Below are positions 15,627 through 24,101 of a stretch of DNA of 64,000 nucleotides, piece after piece (within the stretch, counting starts at the first letter, position 1; each line of letters begins with the position of its first letter). Source of the DNA: Pseudomonas fluorescens (GTDB lineage Bacteria; Pseudomonadota; Gammaproteobacteria; Pseudomonadales; Pseudomonadaceae); assembly GCF_900636825.1 (NCBI RefSeq), contig NZ_LR134318.1, positions 3,505,501 to 3,569,500 of the forward strand, given 5' to 3'. Below the pieces are notes generated by a model, which ran no database searches, was not told where the DNA came from, and saw nothing but the letters and a program-made list of their open reading frames with translations. The position numbers were made by a program, and so were the translations under genes.

Positions 15627-16343
15627 TTGAACGAAAACACGTTGTCCATTCGCCTTGAGCGCGTCGCTGCCCACGTGCCGGCCGGTGCGCGGCTGGCGGA
15701 TATCGGCTCGGATCACGGTTATTTGCCGGTGGCGTTGATGCGCCGCGGGCTGATCAGCGCGGCGGTGGCTGGCGAAGTGGCGTCGACGCCGTTCCACGCG
15801 GCCACACGCACCGTGCGCGACAATGATCTGCTGCAACGCATCAGCGTGCGCCTGGCCGATGGTCTGGCGGCTATCAGGCCGGAAGATCACATCACCGCAA
15901 TCAGCCTGTGCGGCATGGGTGGCGAGACCATTCGCGACATCCTCGACAATGGCAAAGCACACCTGAGCGGTGCAGAACGGCTGATCCTGCAACCCAACGG
16001 CGGCGAGCAACCACTGCGCCTGTGGCTGATGCAAAACGGCTACCGCATCCTCAACGAAGAAGTCCTGCAGGAAGGCCGTTTCCATTACGAAATCATCGTC
16101 GCCGAACGCGCCGAGTCGGTGACCTACAGCGAGCTGGAGTTGTACTTCGGCCCCTTGCAGATGCGCACCCGCAGCCCGGCGTTTCTGGCCAAGTGGCAGC
16201 ACAAACTGCGGCACAAGCGAAAGACTCTGGCGCAACTCGCCCACGCGCAACAGGCCTTACCGGATGCGAAGGTGCAGGAGCTGACGCAACAGGCGCGCTG
16301 GATCAGCGAGTTGCTGGCCTTTGACATCCTGCACGCTGTCTAG
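15627..16343 (+). CDS. trmK: TrmK-like tRNA (adenine-N1) methyltransferase
   Basis: A 238-residue Rossmann-fold methyltransferase. SAM-binding motif LADIGSDHGYLPVAL (about 24-38), CGMGGETIRDIL (about 96-107) and the RLILQPNGGEQPLRLWL segment (about 119-135), which is the TrmK-type catalytic region, are present. A C-terminal coiled-coil-like part (about 185-230) is characteristic of TrmK, which methylates adenine 22 of tRNA in Gram-positives; in pseudomonads the exact substrate is not established to my knowledge. The TTG at 15627 has AGGGG six bases upstream; the frame stays open upstream to 15582, so the start is uncertain. Confidence 0.8.
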   Translation: MNENTLSIRLERVAAHVPAGARLADIGSDHGYLPVALMRRGLISAAVAGEVASTPFHAATRTVRDNDLLQRISVRLADGLAAIRPEDHITAISLCGMGGETIRDILDNGKAHLSGAERLILQPNGGEQPLRLWLMQNGYRILNEEVLQEGRFHYEIIVAERAESVTYSELELYFGPLQMRTRSPAFLAKWQHKLRHKRKTLAQLAHAQQALPDAKVQELTQQARWISELLAFDILHAV

Positions 16344-16367
16344 ATAGGGAGCGCTCGGCAAATGACA

Positions 16368-16400
16368 AAAGCCTGCTTTTCAGGGCAGGCTTTGGTTGTT
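16368..16400 (-). terminator. Hairpin at the 3' end of ycaC copy 1
   Basis: AAAGCCTGC (16368-16376) pairs with GCAGGCTTT (16385-16393) around an eight-base loop. On the minus strand the stem ends in TTTT. It stands 13 bp after the ycaC stop and may also end the plus-strand trmK transcript. The same hairpin is kept in copy 2 (about 29413-29440). Confidence 0.7.
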
Positions 16401-16412
16401 GCTCGCGTCGGC

Positions 16413-17045
16413 TTACTTCTGCTGAGCAGTCAGCGCCGAGTAGCTGTTCATCAGGTTGCGGTAGTTTGGGATCCGCTGCGACAGCAGATTACCCAGGCCT
16501 TCAATGTCGTTGCGCCAGTCGCGATGCAGCTCACAGGCTACCGAGAACCAGTTCATCATCTGTGCGCCGGCCTGCGTCATGCGGCTCCACGCGGCTTGTT
16601 GTACGGTGGTGTTGAAGGTGCCGGAGGCGTCGGTGACCACGAACACATCGAAGCCTTCGGCCAGCGCCGACAGGGTCGGGAACGCTACGCAGACATCCGT
16701 CACCACACCGGCAATGATGATCTGCTTGCGCCCGGTGGCTTTGATCGCTTTGACGAAGTCTTCATTGTCCCAAGCATTGATCTGGCCAGGGCGAGCGATG
16801 TACGGGGCGTCCGGGAACATCTCTTTCAGTTCCGGCACCAGCGGGCCGTTCGGGCCTTGTTCGAAGCTGGTGGTAAGGATCGTCGGCAGGTCGAAGAACT
16901 TGGCCAGATCCGCCAGCGCCAGCACGTTGTTCTTGAACTCGTTCGGCGAGAAGTCCTGCACCAGCGAAATCAGCCCGGTCTGGTGGTCGACCAGCAGCAC
17001 GATAGCGTCGTCTTTGTTCAGGCGGTTGTAGGTTGGCGTGGTCAT
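16413..17045 (-). CDS. ycaC: YcaC-type isochorismatase-family hydrolase (copy 1)
   Basis: A 210-residue cysteine hydrolase of the isochorismatase superfamily, YcaC group. The catalytic triad is visible as Asp in VLLVDHQTGL (about residue 18), Lys in PELKEMFPD (about 74) and Cys in AGVVTDVCVAFP (about 113). YcaC proteins form octamers; the natural substrate is unknown. The start at 17045 follows AAAGGGATGAACACT, with the ribosome binding site overlapping an upstream in-frame ATG, which is therefore less likely. A near-identical copy (amino-acid differences only near positions like FFDL/FFNL and SYSAL/SYTAL) lies at 29458. Confidence 0.95.
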   Translation of the reverse strand: MTTPTYNRLNKDDAIVLLVDHQTGLISLVQDFSPNEFKNNVLALADLAKFFDLPTILTTSFEQGPNGPLVPELKEMFPDAPYIARPGQINAWDNEDFVKAIKATGRKQIIIAGVVTDVCVAFPTLSALAEGFDVFVVTDASGTFNTTVQQAAWSRMTQAGAQMMNWFSVACELHRDWRNDIEGLGNLLSQRIPNYRNLMNSYSALTAQQK

Positions 17046-17133
17046 AGTGTTCATCCCTTTTGAGTTTTTCAAGTTTGTTGTTGCGTTCAAGTTGGGTACA
17101 GATTACGGACGCAACGCTGAGGGATAAATCGGC

Positions 17134-17147
17134 TGAAACGCGTTTCA
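17134..17147. promoter_or_regulatory. 14-bp palindrome upstream of ycaC copy 1 (Cra/LacI-like)
   Basis: TGAAACGCGTTTCA is a perfect palindrome about 90 bp upstream of the ycaC start, centred on CGCG. It looks like a LacI/GalR-family half-site pair; the Cra/FruR consensus is TGAAACGTTTCA, two bases shorter. The same palindrome is retained in copy 2 at 30179-30192. Whether it is an operator is inference. Confidence 0.5.
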
Positions 17148-17214
17148 CCGTCAACTTAAAAGGGACAATATCTCCAGACTCAGGCTCAGGTGTTCAACGG
17201 CGATTGCGGCGTAT

Positions 17215-19341
17215 CTACAACGTATAGGAAATTCCCACCTGCACTGTTCTCGGTGCCCCAGGATAGGCGTAGACGTTGCCGAACGCGCCCTCGTCGTAGT
17301 CGCGGTCGAACAGGTTCTTCAGATCCAGGTTAAGCCGCACTTTCTCGTTGACCTTGTAAAAGCCAAGCAAGTCGACGACGGTGTAGCTGCCCATCGAGAA
17401 CGCGGTATTGGCGGTTTGCCCGGCGCGTTCATCGACATATTTCAGCCCGGTGCCGAGGCCGAGGCCTCTGAATGCGCCGTCCTGGAACTCATAAACGTTG
17501 AGCAGGCTGAAACTGTTTTTCGGAATATTCATCAGTCGGGTGCCGGAGCGGATCACGTTGTCCTCGGTCACTTCGGCATCGACGTAGGCGTAGCCGCCGA
17601 TCACCCGCCATTCGGGAGTCAGATTGCCGGCGACGTTGACGTCGAAACCACGGCTGCGCACTTCCCCGGCAGCGACGCTGAAGGTCGAATCCACGGGGTC
17701 GGTGGTCAGCACGTTACGCTTTTCGATCCGGTAGATCGCGGCGTCAACGCTCAACTGCTGATCGAGTGCCTCCCACTTGATGCCCATCTCGTAGGACTTG
17801 CCTTTCTCCGGCGCGAAGCCTCCGCCAACGCGGCTCGCGCCGGTATTGGGTTTGAACGAGCGCGCCGTGTCCGCATACACCGCCAGGGTGTCGGTCAGGT
17901 CGTAAGTCACGCCAAGACGCGGGGTCACCGCGTTGTCGCTGGCCTGCCAGCTTTTGCCGCCCGGCACGTAGGTTTCATAGTCATGTTCAAAGCGCTCGAA
18001 TCGCGCCCCGGCCAGCACTTTCAGGCGTTCGGTCAAGGCCACCTGGTCTTGCACGAACGCCGCGTAAGTCTTGAGATTTTCCTTGTCGTGGGTCGGCGTG
18101 CGGGTCAACGCCGGGCGCGGTTGGCCGTAGACCGGATTGAAAATGTCGATCGGGTAGGCGCCAACCGCACCACTCGAGCGCTGGATGATTGACTGGTAAT
18201 CGTAGTCTTCGTATTCGATGCCGGTGAGCAACGTGTGCTGCAAACTGCCGGTGCTGAAATGGCCGGTCAGGTTGAGCTGGGTATCTTTATCGGTCCACTC
18301 CAGCTTGCGATAGTTGAAGTTGCGCCCCAGCGTTCGGCCGTCGGCGGCAATGCCGTTGGCCTCGATCGCATTGCCCGAAAGCGAGCCGTCGAGCCACTGG
18401 AAACCGCCGCCCAGGGTCCAGTCATCGTTGAGCAAATGTTCGAAGCGCAGTTGCGCCATGTTGTTGTCGTTATGCAATTTGCCGGCGTCTTTCTCGCCGA
18501 AGAAGGTGTCGCGCGAAGCCGTGCCGATCTGTCGCGGATAGCGCGTCACGCCACGATCGAGCGGCGCGTTGTTGCGCATGAAGTCGCCTTCGAAAATCAG
18601 CTTGGTGGCGTCGGTCGCCTGCCAGCTCAAGACCGGGGTGATACCGTAGCGCTCGGTCTCGACGTGATCGCGGAAAGTATCGCCGCCCTCGCCCACCACG
18701 TTCAGTCGATAGGCCAGACGCCCTTCTTCGTCCAGCGGGCCGGACGCGTCGAGCGTGCCGCGCTGCATGCCCTGATCGTTCAACTGACTGCCCAGCGTGA
18801 CGGTGCGCTCGGCCAGCGGTTGCTTGGACACGACATTGAATGTGCCACCGGGATCGCCCCGGCCATACAGCATCGTCGCCGGCCCGCGCAGCACTTCCAG
18901 GCGCTCGATGGTGTTGGCATCGGGCATGTTCGGGTAGCCGCGGTTGATCGGGAACCCGTTGCGATAAAACTCACCGGTGGTGAAGCCGCGCACGGTGAAG
19001 GTGGTCAATCCCTGCCCGCCGAAATTATTCGCCCGGCCGACGCCGCCGGCGTAATCCAGCGCGTCCTGCAAACGCGTGGCGCCGATATCTTCGACCGCAT
19101 CCCGGGTGACGACGCTGATCGATTGTGGGGTTTCATGAATCGAACTGTCGGTGCGCGTGGCGCTGGCTGAACGCGTCGCTCGATAACCCTGTACCGGGCC
19201 GTCCGCGCGTTCGTAATCCGCCACGCCGACGATGTCGGTGGCCTCGAGTTCCAGCGCTGAAGAAGTCGCAGCGGCCTGTTCGGCCCACGAATAAGGAGAC
19301 AACGCCTGCAGCACACAAATGGAAAGCAGAGTTCGACGCAT
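17215..19341 (-). CDS. TonB-dependent siderophore receptor
   Basis: A 708-residue outer-membrane receptor. Signal peptide to about residue 20, then a TonB-box-like and plug region (SSIHETPQSISVVTRDAVED at about 66-85; the plug continues to LRGPATMLYGRGDPGGTFNV at about 150-169) and a 22-stranded barrel ending in the typical C-terminal VQVGISYTL with terminal Leu rather than Phe. The plug motifs are those of ferric-siderophore receptors (FhuA/FpvA/FoxA type). No N-terminal signalling extension is present, so it should not use an ECF sigma pathway. A Fur-like box stands upstream (19428). No siderophore synthesis or sigma factor gene is nearby; the ligand is unknown and probably a foreign siderophore. 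Confidence 0.93.
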   Translation of the reverse strand: MRRTLLSICVLQALSPYSWAEQAAATSSALELEATDIVGVADYERADGPVQGYRATRSASATRTDSSIHETPQSISVVTRDAVEDIGATRLQDALDYAGGVGRANNFGGQGLTTFTVRGFTTGEFYRNGFPINRGYPNMPDANTIERLEVLRGPATMLYGRGDPGGTFNVVSKQPLAERTVTLGSQLNDQGMQRGTLDASGPLDEEGRLAYRLNVVGEGGDTFRDHVETERYGITPVLSWQATDATKLIFEGDFMRNNAPLDRGVTRYPRQIGTASRDTFFGEKDAGKLHNDNNMAQLRFEHLLNDDWTLGGGFQWLDGSLSGNAIEANGIAADGRTLGRNFNYRKLEWTDKDTQLNLTGHFSTGSLQHTLLTGIEYEDYDYQSIIQRSSGAVGAYPIDIFNPVYGQPRPALTRTPTHDKENLKTYAAFVQDQVALTERLKVLAGARFERFEHDYETYVPGGKSWQASDNAVTPRLGVTYDLTDTLAVYADTARSFKPNTGASRVGGGFAPEKGKSYEMGIKWEALDQQLSVDAAIYRIEKRNVLTTDPVDSTFSVAAGEVRSRGFDVNVAGNLTPEWRVIGGYAYVDAEVTEDNVIRSGTRLMNIPKNSFSLLNVYEFQDGAFRGLGLGTGLKYVDERAGQTANTAFSMGSYTVVDLLGFYKVNEKVRLNLDLKNLFDRDYDEGAFGNVYAYPGAPRTVQVGISYTL

Positions 19342-19427
19342 GAAGTGGAAACCTTTACGAATAGGCCATAACGAAGGGCAAAGCCGCCAGCGAGGCGGCG
19401 CGCATGGTATACCGGCCTAGATGTAAT

Positions 19428-19449
19428 TGACACTTATTCTTATTTGTCA
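19428..19449. promoter_or_regulatory. Fur-box-like site upstream of the TonB receptor
   Basis: TGACACTTATTCTTATTTGTCA is an AT-rich imperfect inverted repeat with TGACA/TGTCA arms, about 90 bp upstream of the receptor start. On the minus strand it reads ACAAATAAGAATAAGTG, which resembles repeated NATWAT units of Fur boxes. Its location before an iron-receptor gene supports the call. Confidence 0.55.
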
Positions 19450-19608
19450 TGTTGATCAGGATTACTGAGCAGTGCTCATGATTCCATCCTGATACGGTGC
19501 ATTATCAGCGGCGCTCGCATGGCCTAGTCTCTTGCAGATATGGCGTTCGGGCGCAGGCGCGGGGGCGCTGGACGTTCGCCATCAGCCCGCCAGACAAGGG
19601 AATCCCAG

Positions 19609-21819
19609 ATGAAATTCGACACGCCGGCCGGCACTAACCCGATTGATCAGCTGAAAGTCATCGGCCAACCCACAGACCGCATCGATGGCAAGCTGAAAAC
19701 CACTGGCACCGCCACGTACGCCTATGAACAACACGCGGCGGTGCCCGACCCTGCCTATGGCTATATCGTTGGTGCCGGAATCGGCAAGGGGCGGATTGCT
19801 GCGATCGATTCGACACACGCAAGCCAAGCCAGCGGGGTGATCGCCATCGTCACCTACGAAAATGCCGGGCCTTTAGCCAAAGGCGAGTTTTACGTGGCGC
19901 TCGCATTGGCCGGGCCCCAGGTCGATCACTACCATCAGGCTGTCGCGATTGTCGTTGCGCAGACATTTGAACAAGCCAGGGCGGCCGCCAATCTGCTTGA
20001 AATCACCTATGCCGCCGAACCCGGCGCGTTCGACCTTGCCGCCGCCAAGGGCTCGGCAAAACCGCCACCGCCCGCCGGATTCGGGCCGCCGCCGCAAACG
20101 CAGATTGGTGACTTCGAAGGCGCTTTCATTGCCGCGCCGATGCAAATCGATCAGCACTACAGCACGCCGGATCAGTCCCACGCCATGATGGAGCCGCACG
20201 CCACCATCGCCCAGTGGAACGGCAGTTCGCTGACGCTGTGGACGTCGATTCAGCAGATCAATTGGGGCGTGCGCGACCTGGCGAAAACCCTTGGCATTCG
20301 CAAGGAAGATATCCGTCTGATATCGCCTTACATCGGCGGCGGTTTTGGCGGCAAGGGTACGATTCTGTGTGACGCGGTGCTGGCGTCATTGGCCGCGCGC
20401 CACGCCGGCCGAGCGGTGAAAGTCGCCCTGCCGCGCCCGTTGATGTTCAACAACCTGACCCATCGCCCCGCCACCCTCCAGCGCATTCGTCTCGGTGCGA
20501 ACCGCGACGGTCTGATCACAGCCATCGGCCATGAGAGTTGGTCGGGCAACCTGCCTGGCGGTCGCGCCGAGGCCGCGACGGCCTCGACTCGCTTGCTCTA
20601 TGCCGGTGCCCACCGCATGACCCGTCTGAATCTGGCTGTGCTGGATCTGGCCGAAGGCTCGGCGATGCGCGCGCCAGGGGAAGCGCCGGGCATGATGGCG
20701 CTGGAAATCGCCATGGATGAACTGGCGGAAAAACTCCAGATCGACCCGCTGCAGTTGCGCCTGCTCAACGACACTCAGGTCGATCCGGAACAACCCTCGC
20801 GGCCGTTCTCCAAACGGCAACTCACCGAGTGTCTGCAAACCGGTGCCGAACACTTCGGCTGGCACCAGCGCAACGCCGTTGCCGGCCAGCGTCTGGAGCA
20901 TGGCTGGTTGATCGGCCTCGGTCTGGCGTCGGCAATCCGGGGCGCGCCGACCACTGCATCGGCGGCGCGCGTGCGCCTTGATCGGCACGGCACAATCACC
21001 GTCGAAACCGACATGACCGACATCGGCACCGGCAGTTATACGATCATCGCGCAGACCGCCGCGGAGATGATGGGGGTGCATCTGGATCAAGTCGAGGTAC
21101 GCCTCGGTGACTCGCGTTTTCCCGAGTCGTCGGGATCCGGCGGGCAATGGGGCGCGGCATCCTCCACTGCCGGGGTCTACGCCGCTTGCGTCAAACTGCG
21201 CGAAGCCGTCGCTCGCGCCGTCGGATTCGATCCAAACACGGCTGAATTCGTCGACGGTGAAGTGCACGATGGCACTCGCCAGGTTCCTTTGGCTCAGGCG
21301 GCTGCCGCAGGCGACCTGCTGGGCGAGGACCGCATGGAATACGGCGATCTGGCGCAACGTTTCGCACAACAGACTTTCGGCGCACATTTTGCCGAGGTCG
21401 CTGTTAACGCAGCGACCGGCGAGATTCGCCTGCGCCGCCAATTGGCCGTCTGCGCTGCGGGCAGAATCCTCAATCCGAAGACAGCGCGCAGTCAGATCAT
21501 CGGCGGCATGACCATGGGTGCGGGTGCCGCCCTGATGGAGGAGATGCAGGTGGACAAGCGCCTGGGCTTTTTCGTCAATCATGACCTGGCGGGTTACGAA
21601 GTGCCGGTACATGCCGACATCCCCCATCAGCAGGTGATCTTTCTTGATGAAGTCGATCCCTACGCTACGCCGCTCAAAGCCAAAGGGGTTGGGGAGTTGG
21701 GCATCAGTGGCGCGGCGGCGGCGATTGCCAACGCGATTTACAACGCCACCGGCGTACGGGTGCGCGACTATCCGATCACGCTGGACAAGCTGATCGCGCA
21801 CTTGCCGCCACCGGCCTGA
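19609..21819 (+). CDS. Molybdopterin-binding subunit of an aldehyde/xanthine dehydrogenase (PaoC-like)
   Basis: A 736-residue large subunit of the xanthine oxidase family, near the length of E. coli PaoC (732). It contains PYIGGGFGGKG (about 241-251), a LDLAEGSAMRAPGEAPGMMA segment with the MoCo-binding RAPGE (about 354-358), SGSGGQWGAASSTAG, and near the C-terminus KGVGELGISGAAAA, where Glu 696 is the likely catalytic base. Such enzymes oxidise aromatic or aliphatic aldehydes with molybdopterin cytosine dinucleotide. Partner subunits (2Fe-2S and FAD) are normally encoded directly upstream, yet none is present here. The ATG at 19609 follows GGGAATCCC; upstream in-frame codons look random. Confidence 0.92.
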   Translation: MKFDTPAGTNPIDQLKVIGQPTDRIDGKLKTTGTATYAYEQHAAVPDPAYGYIVGAGIGKGRIAAIDSTHASQASGVIAIVTYENAGPLAKGEFYVALALAGPQVDHYHQAVAIVVAQTFEQARAAANLLEITYAAEPGAFDLAAAKGSAKPPPPAGFGPPPQTQIGDFEGAFIAAPMQIDQHYSTPDQSHAMMEPHATIAQWNGSSLTLWTSIQQINWGVRDLAKTLGIRKEDIRLISPYIGGGFGGKGTILCDAVLASLAARHAGRAVKVALPRPLMFNNLTHRPATLQRIRLGANRDGLITAIGHESWSGNLPGGRAEAATASTRLLYAGAHRMTRLNLAVLDLAEGSAMRAPGEAPGMMALEIAMDELAEKLQIDPLQLRLLNDTQVDPEQPSRPFSKRQLTECLQTGAEHFGWHQRNAVAGQRLEHGWLIGLGLASAIRGAPTTASAARVRLDRHGTITVETDMTDIGTGSYTIIAQTAAEMMGVHLDQVEVRLGDSRFPESSGSGGQWGAASSTAGVYAACVKLREAVARAVGFDPNTAEFVDGEVHDGTRQVPLAQAAAAGDLLGEDRMEYGDLAQRFAQQTFGAHFAEVAVNAATGEIRLRRQLAVCAAGRILNPKTARSQIIGGMTMGAGAALMEEMQVDKRLGFFVNHDLAGYEVPVHADIPHQQVIFLDEVDPYATPLKAKGVGELGISGAAAAIANAIYNATGVRVRDYPITLDKLIAHLPPPA

Positions 21820-21827
21820 CGCCCCAT

Positions 21828-21853
21828 TCAGTCAGCCTTGCGTGCGCTGACTG
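21828..21853. terminator. Hairpin between convergent genes
   Basis: TCAGTCAGC (21828-21836) is the reverse complement of GCTGACTGA (21845-21853). It spans the last codons and stop of the minus-strand gene and lies nine bases after the plus-strand stop. There is no T tract, so it may be a weak or factor-dependent stop. Confidence 0.4.
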
Positions 21854-22593
21854 AACACTTCCTTGAACACCGGCACGGCCGAAAATGCATTCGGCCAGCC
21901 GGCATAGAAAGCCAGTTGGGTGATCATTTCCGCGGCTTCGGGCTGGCTCAAGCCGTTGTCCATCGCGCGATTGAGGTGGTAACCGACCTGCGCCACCTGC
22001 CCGTTCGCCACCAGCGAACTGACCGTGATCAGGCTGCGATCGCGCGGCGCCAGACCGGGCCTCAACCAAAGATCACGGAACAACGCCTTGGTGGTGAACT
22101 CGACCAGGCCCGGCGCCACAGAACCCACTGCCGAATTCACGCGCTGCACGCGATCCGCTTCACTGGCCTCGTCCAGTGGCAGTAACGACGGGGCAACCGG
22201 CGCCAGTTGCTCGACGCGAATGTCGCGCGCGGCGAACACCTCTGCGGCAATCGGCAGCGCCGCCGCGGCATTGCCCCAGCCGGAATAGAACGCCAGATGA
22301 TTGAGTGTTTCGGACAACTCCAGCGGCGTGACGCCGTTGTCCAGCGCCAGGCTGAAATGCGCGGCCATCTCGGCGGTTTGCCCGCGCGCGATCAATACCG
22401 CGACCGTCACCAGACTGCGGTCGCGAGGCGACAGCCCCGGGCGTTTCCACACTTCGCCAAACAACAGCGCATCGGTGTTATGGGCCAATGCCGGCGAGAC
22501 GGCAGCGGCGCCCTCGGAAATCGTTGCAGAAGAAACTTTCATCGAAGTCGAACCTTTTTCTGAAGAAGCACAGGCTGTCAGCAGCAGTGCCAT
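21832..22593 (-). CDS. Tandem carboxymuconolactone decarboxylase (CMD)-like protein, possible lipoprotein
   Basis: About 253 residues with two AhpD/CMD-like repeats. Each has the conserved motif RPGLSPRDRSLVTVAVLIA or LRPGLAPRDRSLITVSSLVA (helix before the active site), HFSLALDNGVTPLELSETL/YHLNRAMDNGLSQPEAAEM and LAFYSGWGNAAAAL/LAFYAGWPNAFSAV. The CxxC of AhpD is absent. A lipobox-like LLLTAC near the start suggests secretion. The start is uncertain: ATG 22593 gives a very short signal; ATG 22542 omits it; the frame stays open to 22785 but that part overlaps a REP element. Activity unknown. Confidence 0.75.
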   Translation of the reverse strand: MALLLTACASSEKGSTSMKVSSATISEGAAAVSPALAHNTDALLFGEVWKRPGLSPRDRSLVTVAVLIARGQTAEMAAHFSLALDNGVTPLELSETLNHLAFYSGWGNAAAALPIAAEVFAARDIRVEQLAPVAPSLLPLDEASEADRVQRVNSAVGSVAPGLVEFTTKALFRDLWLRPGLAPRDRSLITVSSLVANGQVAQVGYHLNRAMDNGLSQPEAAEMITQLAFYAGWPNAFSAVPVFKEVFSQRTQG

Positions 22594-22648
22594 GGCCGTC
22601 AGCAAGAGACGGCGGATAGCAATCGCATTACGAAGCGGGTGCGAACTC

Positions 22649-22734
22649 GTGGGAGCTATCCCTGCCAGCGATGGGGGTGCATCAGCCATTACGGATGTCG
22701 CCTGCATCGCATCGCTTGCAGGGCAAGCTCCCAC
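22649..22734. repeat. REP element (GTGGGAGC type)
   Basis: GTGGGAGCTATCCCTGCCAG at the left and its imperfect complement ending GGGCAAGCTCCCAC at the right form a long palindrome of the common Pseudomonas REP type. It lies in the spacer upstream of the CMD-like gene and explains the artificial open frame there. Confidence 0.8.
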
Positions 22735-22944
22735 AAGGGCGTTGTGGTGAGCCGCGATATTGCAAAGCCAGACTGTCATCGCCAAGCTCCTGCTGACGGG
22801 TGAGTGATCGGCTACGTTAAACCCGCGCAGGCGCTGCGACTATCGACCTCGTGTCTCATGGAGTCATGAATCAGGTTCATCAATCCCATGGCTGGGCGAA
22901 CGGTGTTAAAAAGGCTTACCGAGGCCAACGAGGGATGTTCAACC

Positions 22945-23265
22945 ATGTACCCCACCACGCCCGACGGGCGTTATTTTGTGGTCAGGCAACAACTTTGGCG
23001 TTGCAGCAATCCAGTGCTGGCGCCTGCGGAGCGTCAGCGTCTGGTGACTGAATTGATGGCGGCGCGGCGCGCGGTCAAGGAGGCGAAGCACGACGACGAT
23101 GCCGCCGCGCTGAAATCAGCGCGGGCCGACGTGCAGAAGGCCAAAGTGGCCTTGGGCGAAAGGGGGCCGGTGTGGTGGGATGACGGCAGTCCGGATTTCA
23201 ACCGCTACAAAGTGACCAACACGCCCTACGCTGAGTGGTACGAGGGCCTGAGCGCGGCTCAATGA
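22945..23265 (+). CDS. Conserved small hypothetical protein
   Basis: A 106-residue protein that begins MYPTTPDGRYFVVRQQLWRC, has a charged helical middle (residues about 35-75, rich in Ala, Arg, Lys, Glu) and ends with WWDDGSPDFNRYKVTNTPYA plus a short tail. The pattern is one I associate with conserved proteobacterial hypotheticals without a known role. The ATG at 22945 is preceded by GAGGG at nine bases; upstream in-frame ATGs are in non-coding-like sequence. It is convergent with the TetR gene. Confidence 0.78.
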   Translation: MYPTTPDGRYFVVRQQLWRCSNPVLAPAERQRLVTELMAARRAVKEAKHDDDAAALKSARADVQKAKVALGERGPVWWDDGSPDFNRYKVTNTPYAEWYEGLSAAQ

Positions 23266-23290
23266 TGCCAGCGCACGACTGCGCCGACGC

Positions 23291-23875
23291 TCACACGGCC
23301 AACAGTTGCCGGGTCATCGCCATCGAGGTTTGCAGCGACTGCCCGGTGCGCTGCAATTTGTTCAGCAGACTTGCGCCCAGCCAGAGTTGATACAAGGTTT
23401 CCGCCAGATGCCGGGCATCGCGTGTGGGCAAACTGTTGTCCGCCTGGCCTTGTTCGATGCACAGCGTGATGCGCGCCACCACTTGCTCGGCGCCATCACG
23501 CAAGGTCAGGCGCATCGCTTCCGACAAGTCGGCAACTTCGGCGCTAAGCTTCACCACCAGACATTCATCACCGTGCCCTTCGAGGGTGCAACGGTTCTGC
23601 CAGCCCTGCCAGTAATCCATCAGACGCTCGTAAGCGCTGAGCCCCGGCAGCGTCAGGCGCCGCTCCATATCGGCGAGGTAGCAAACAAAGTAGTCGGCCA
23701 GCAAAGCCTGGCCGTACAACTCCTTGGATTTGAAGTAGTGGTAGAACGACCCCTTGGGCACACCGGCGGTTTGCAGGATCTCGTTGAGGCCGACACTGGT
23801 GAAGCCCTTCTCGGCCATCATCCGGTGGCCGGTATCGAGCAAGTGTTGGCGGGTGTCATCGTAGGTTGGTTTCAT
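23291..23875 (-). CDS. nemR: TetR-family regulator, NemR-like
   Basis: A 194-residue TetR-type repressor. The HTH is at the N-terminus (YDDTRQHLLDTGHRMMAEKG, then LNEILQTAGVPKGSFYHYFK at about 31-50). The C-terminal part matches NemR-like proteins, and a Cys pattern (NRCTLEGHGDECLVVKL, about 94-110) contains the position of the redox-reactive Cys of E. coli NemR, which senses electrophiles and hypochlorite. It is divergent from the DJ-1 gene and followed after that by nemA; three matching operators lie at 23898, 23973 and 24848. The start at 23875 matches typical TetR spacing. Confidence 0.88.
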   Translation of the reverse strand: MKPTYDDTRQHLLDTGHRMMAEKGFTSVGLNEILQTAGVPKGSFYHYFKSKELYGQALLADYFVCYLADMERRLTLPGLSAYERLMDYWQGWQNRCTLEGHGDECLVVKLSAEVADLSEAMRLTLRDGAEQVVARITLCIEQGQADNSLPTRDARHLAETLYQLWLGASLLNKLQRTGQSLQTSMAMTRQLLAV

Positions 23876-23897
23876 GAGGCGCAGGATTACCAGGCAA

Positions 23898-23911
23898 TAG
23901 ACCAGTCGTTT
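23898..23911. promoter_or_regulatory. NemR-type operator, site A
   Basis: TAGACCAGTCG (minus strand CGACTGGTCTA) shares an 11-base core with sites B and C. It is 23 bp upstream of the nemR start, where binding would repress nemR itself. It is less symmetrical than site B. Confidence 0.6.
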
Positions 23912-23972
23912 ATAGGAAGGAACCGAAGTTTGCCACACCTGCCGATTAAAAACCTCCCGCGAAAAAATTTAC

Positions 23973-23987
23973 TAGACGACTGGTCTA
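23973..23987. promoter_or_regulatory. NemR-type operator, site B
   Basis: TAGACGACTGGTCTA has TAGAC and GTCTA as inverted arms, as in known NemR boxes of the TAGACC...GGTCTA kind. It sits in the middle of the nemR/DJ-1 intergenic region, about 115 bp before the DJ-1 start and 100 bp before nemR. Confidence 0.75.
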
Positions 23988-24101
23988 ATTGCGATCTATC
24001 CTGCGCCCCGACACAACGTTTTCTGACCGCTGTCGACGATGCGCAATTGCTCGCCAGTCGAAACACCTGACCCACACATCTGACCCACGAAAAGGTGCTC
24101 C

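Larger units (their letters stand above)
16367..17171. repeat. Duplicated ycaC block, copy 1
   Basis: About 805 bp that recur at 29411-30214 at high identity: a terminator-like hairpin, the whole ycaC gene and about 125 bp of upstream region. The flanks on either side show no similarity, so the borders are sharp (AAAAGCCTGC on the left and AAAAGGGACAAT on the right). Confidence 0.92.

Noticed and set aside
18235..19170. Plus-strand frame antisense to the TonB receptor as a possible separate regulator gene
   Set aside because: No ribosome binding site or helix-turn-helix; the receptor sequence explains the DNA fully.
22594..22785. N-terminal extension of the CMD-like protein
   Set aside because: The upstream frame runs through a REP palindrome, so it is open by chance; the lipobox-like segment near 22570-22593 marks the likelier start.
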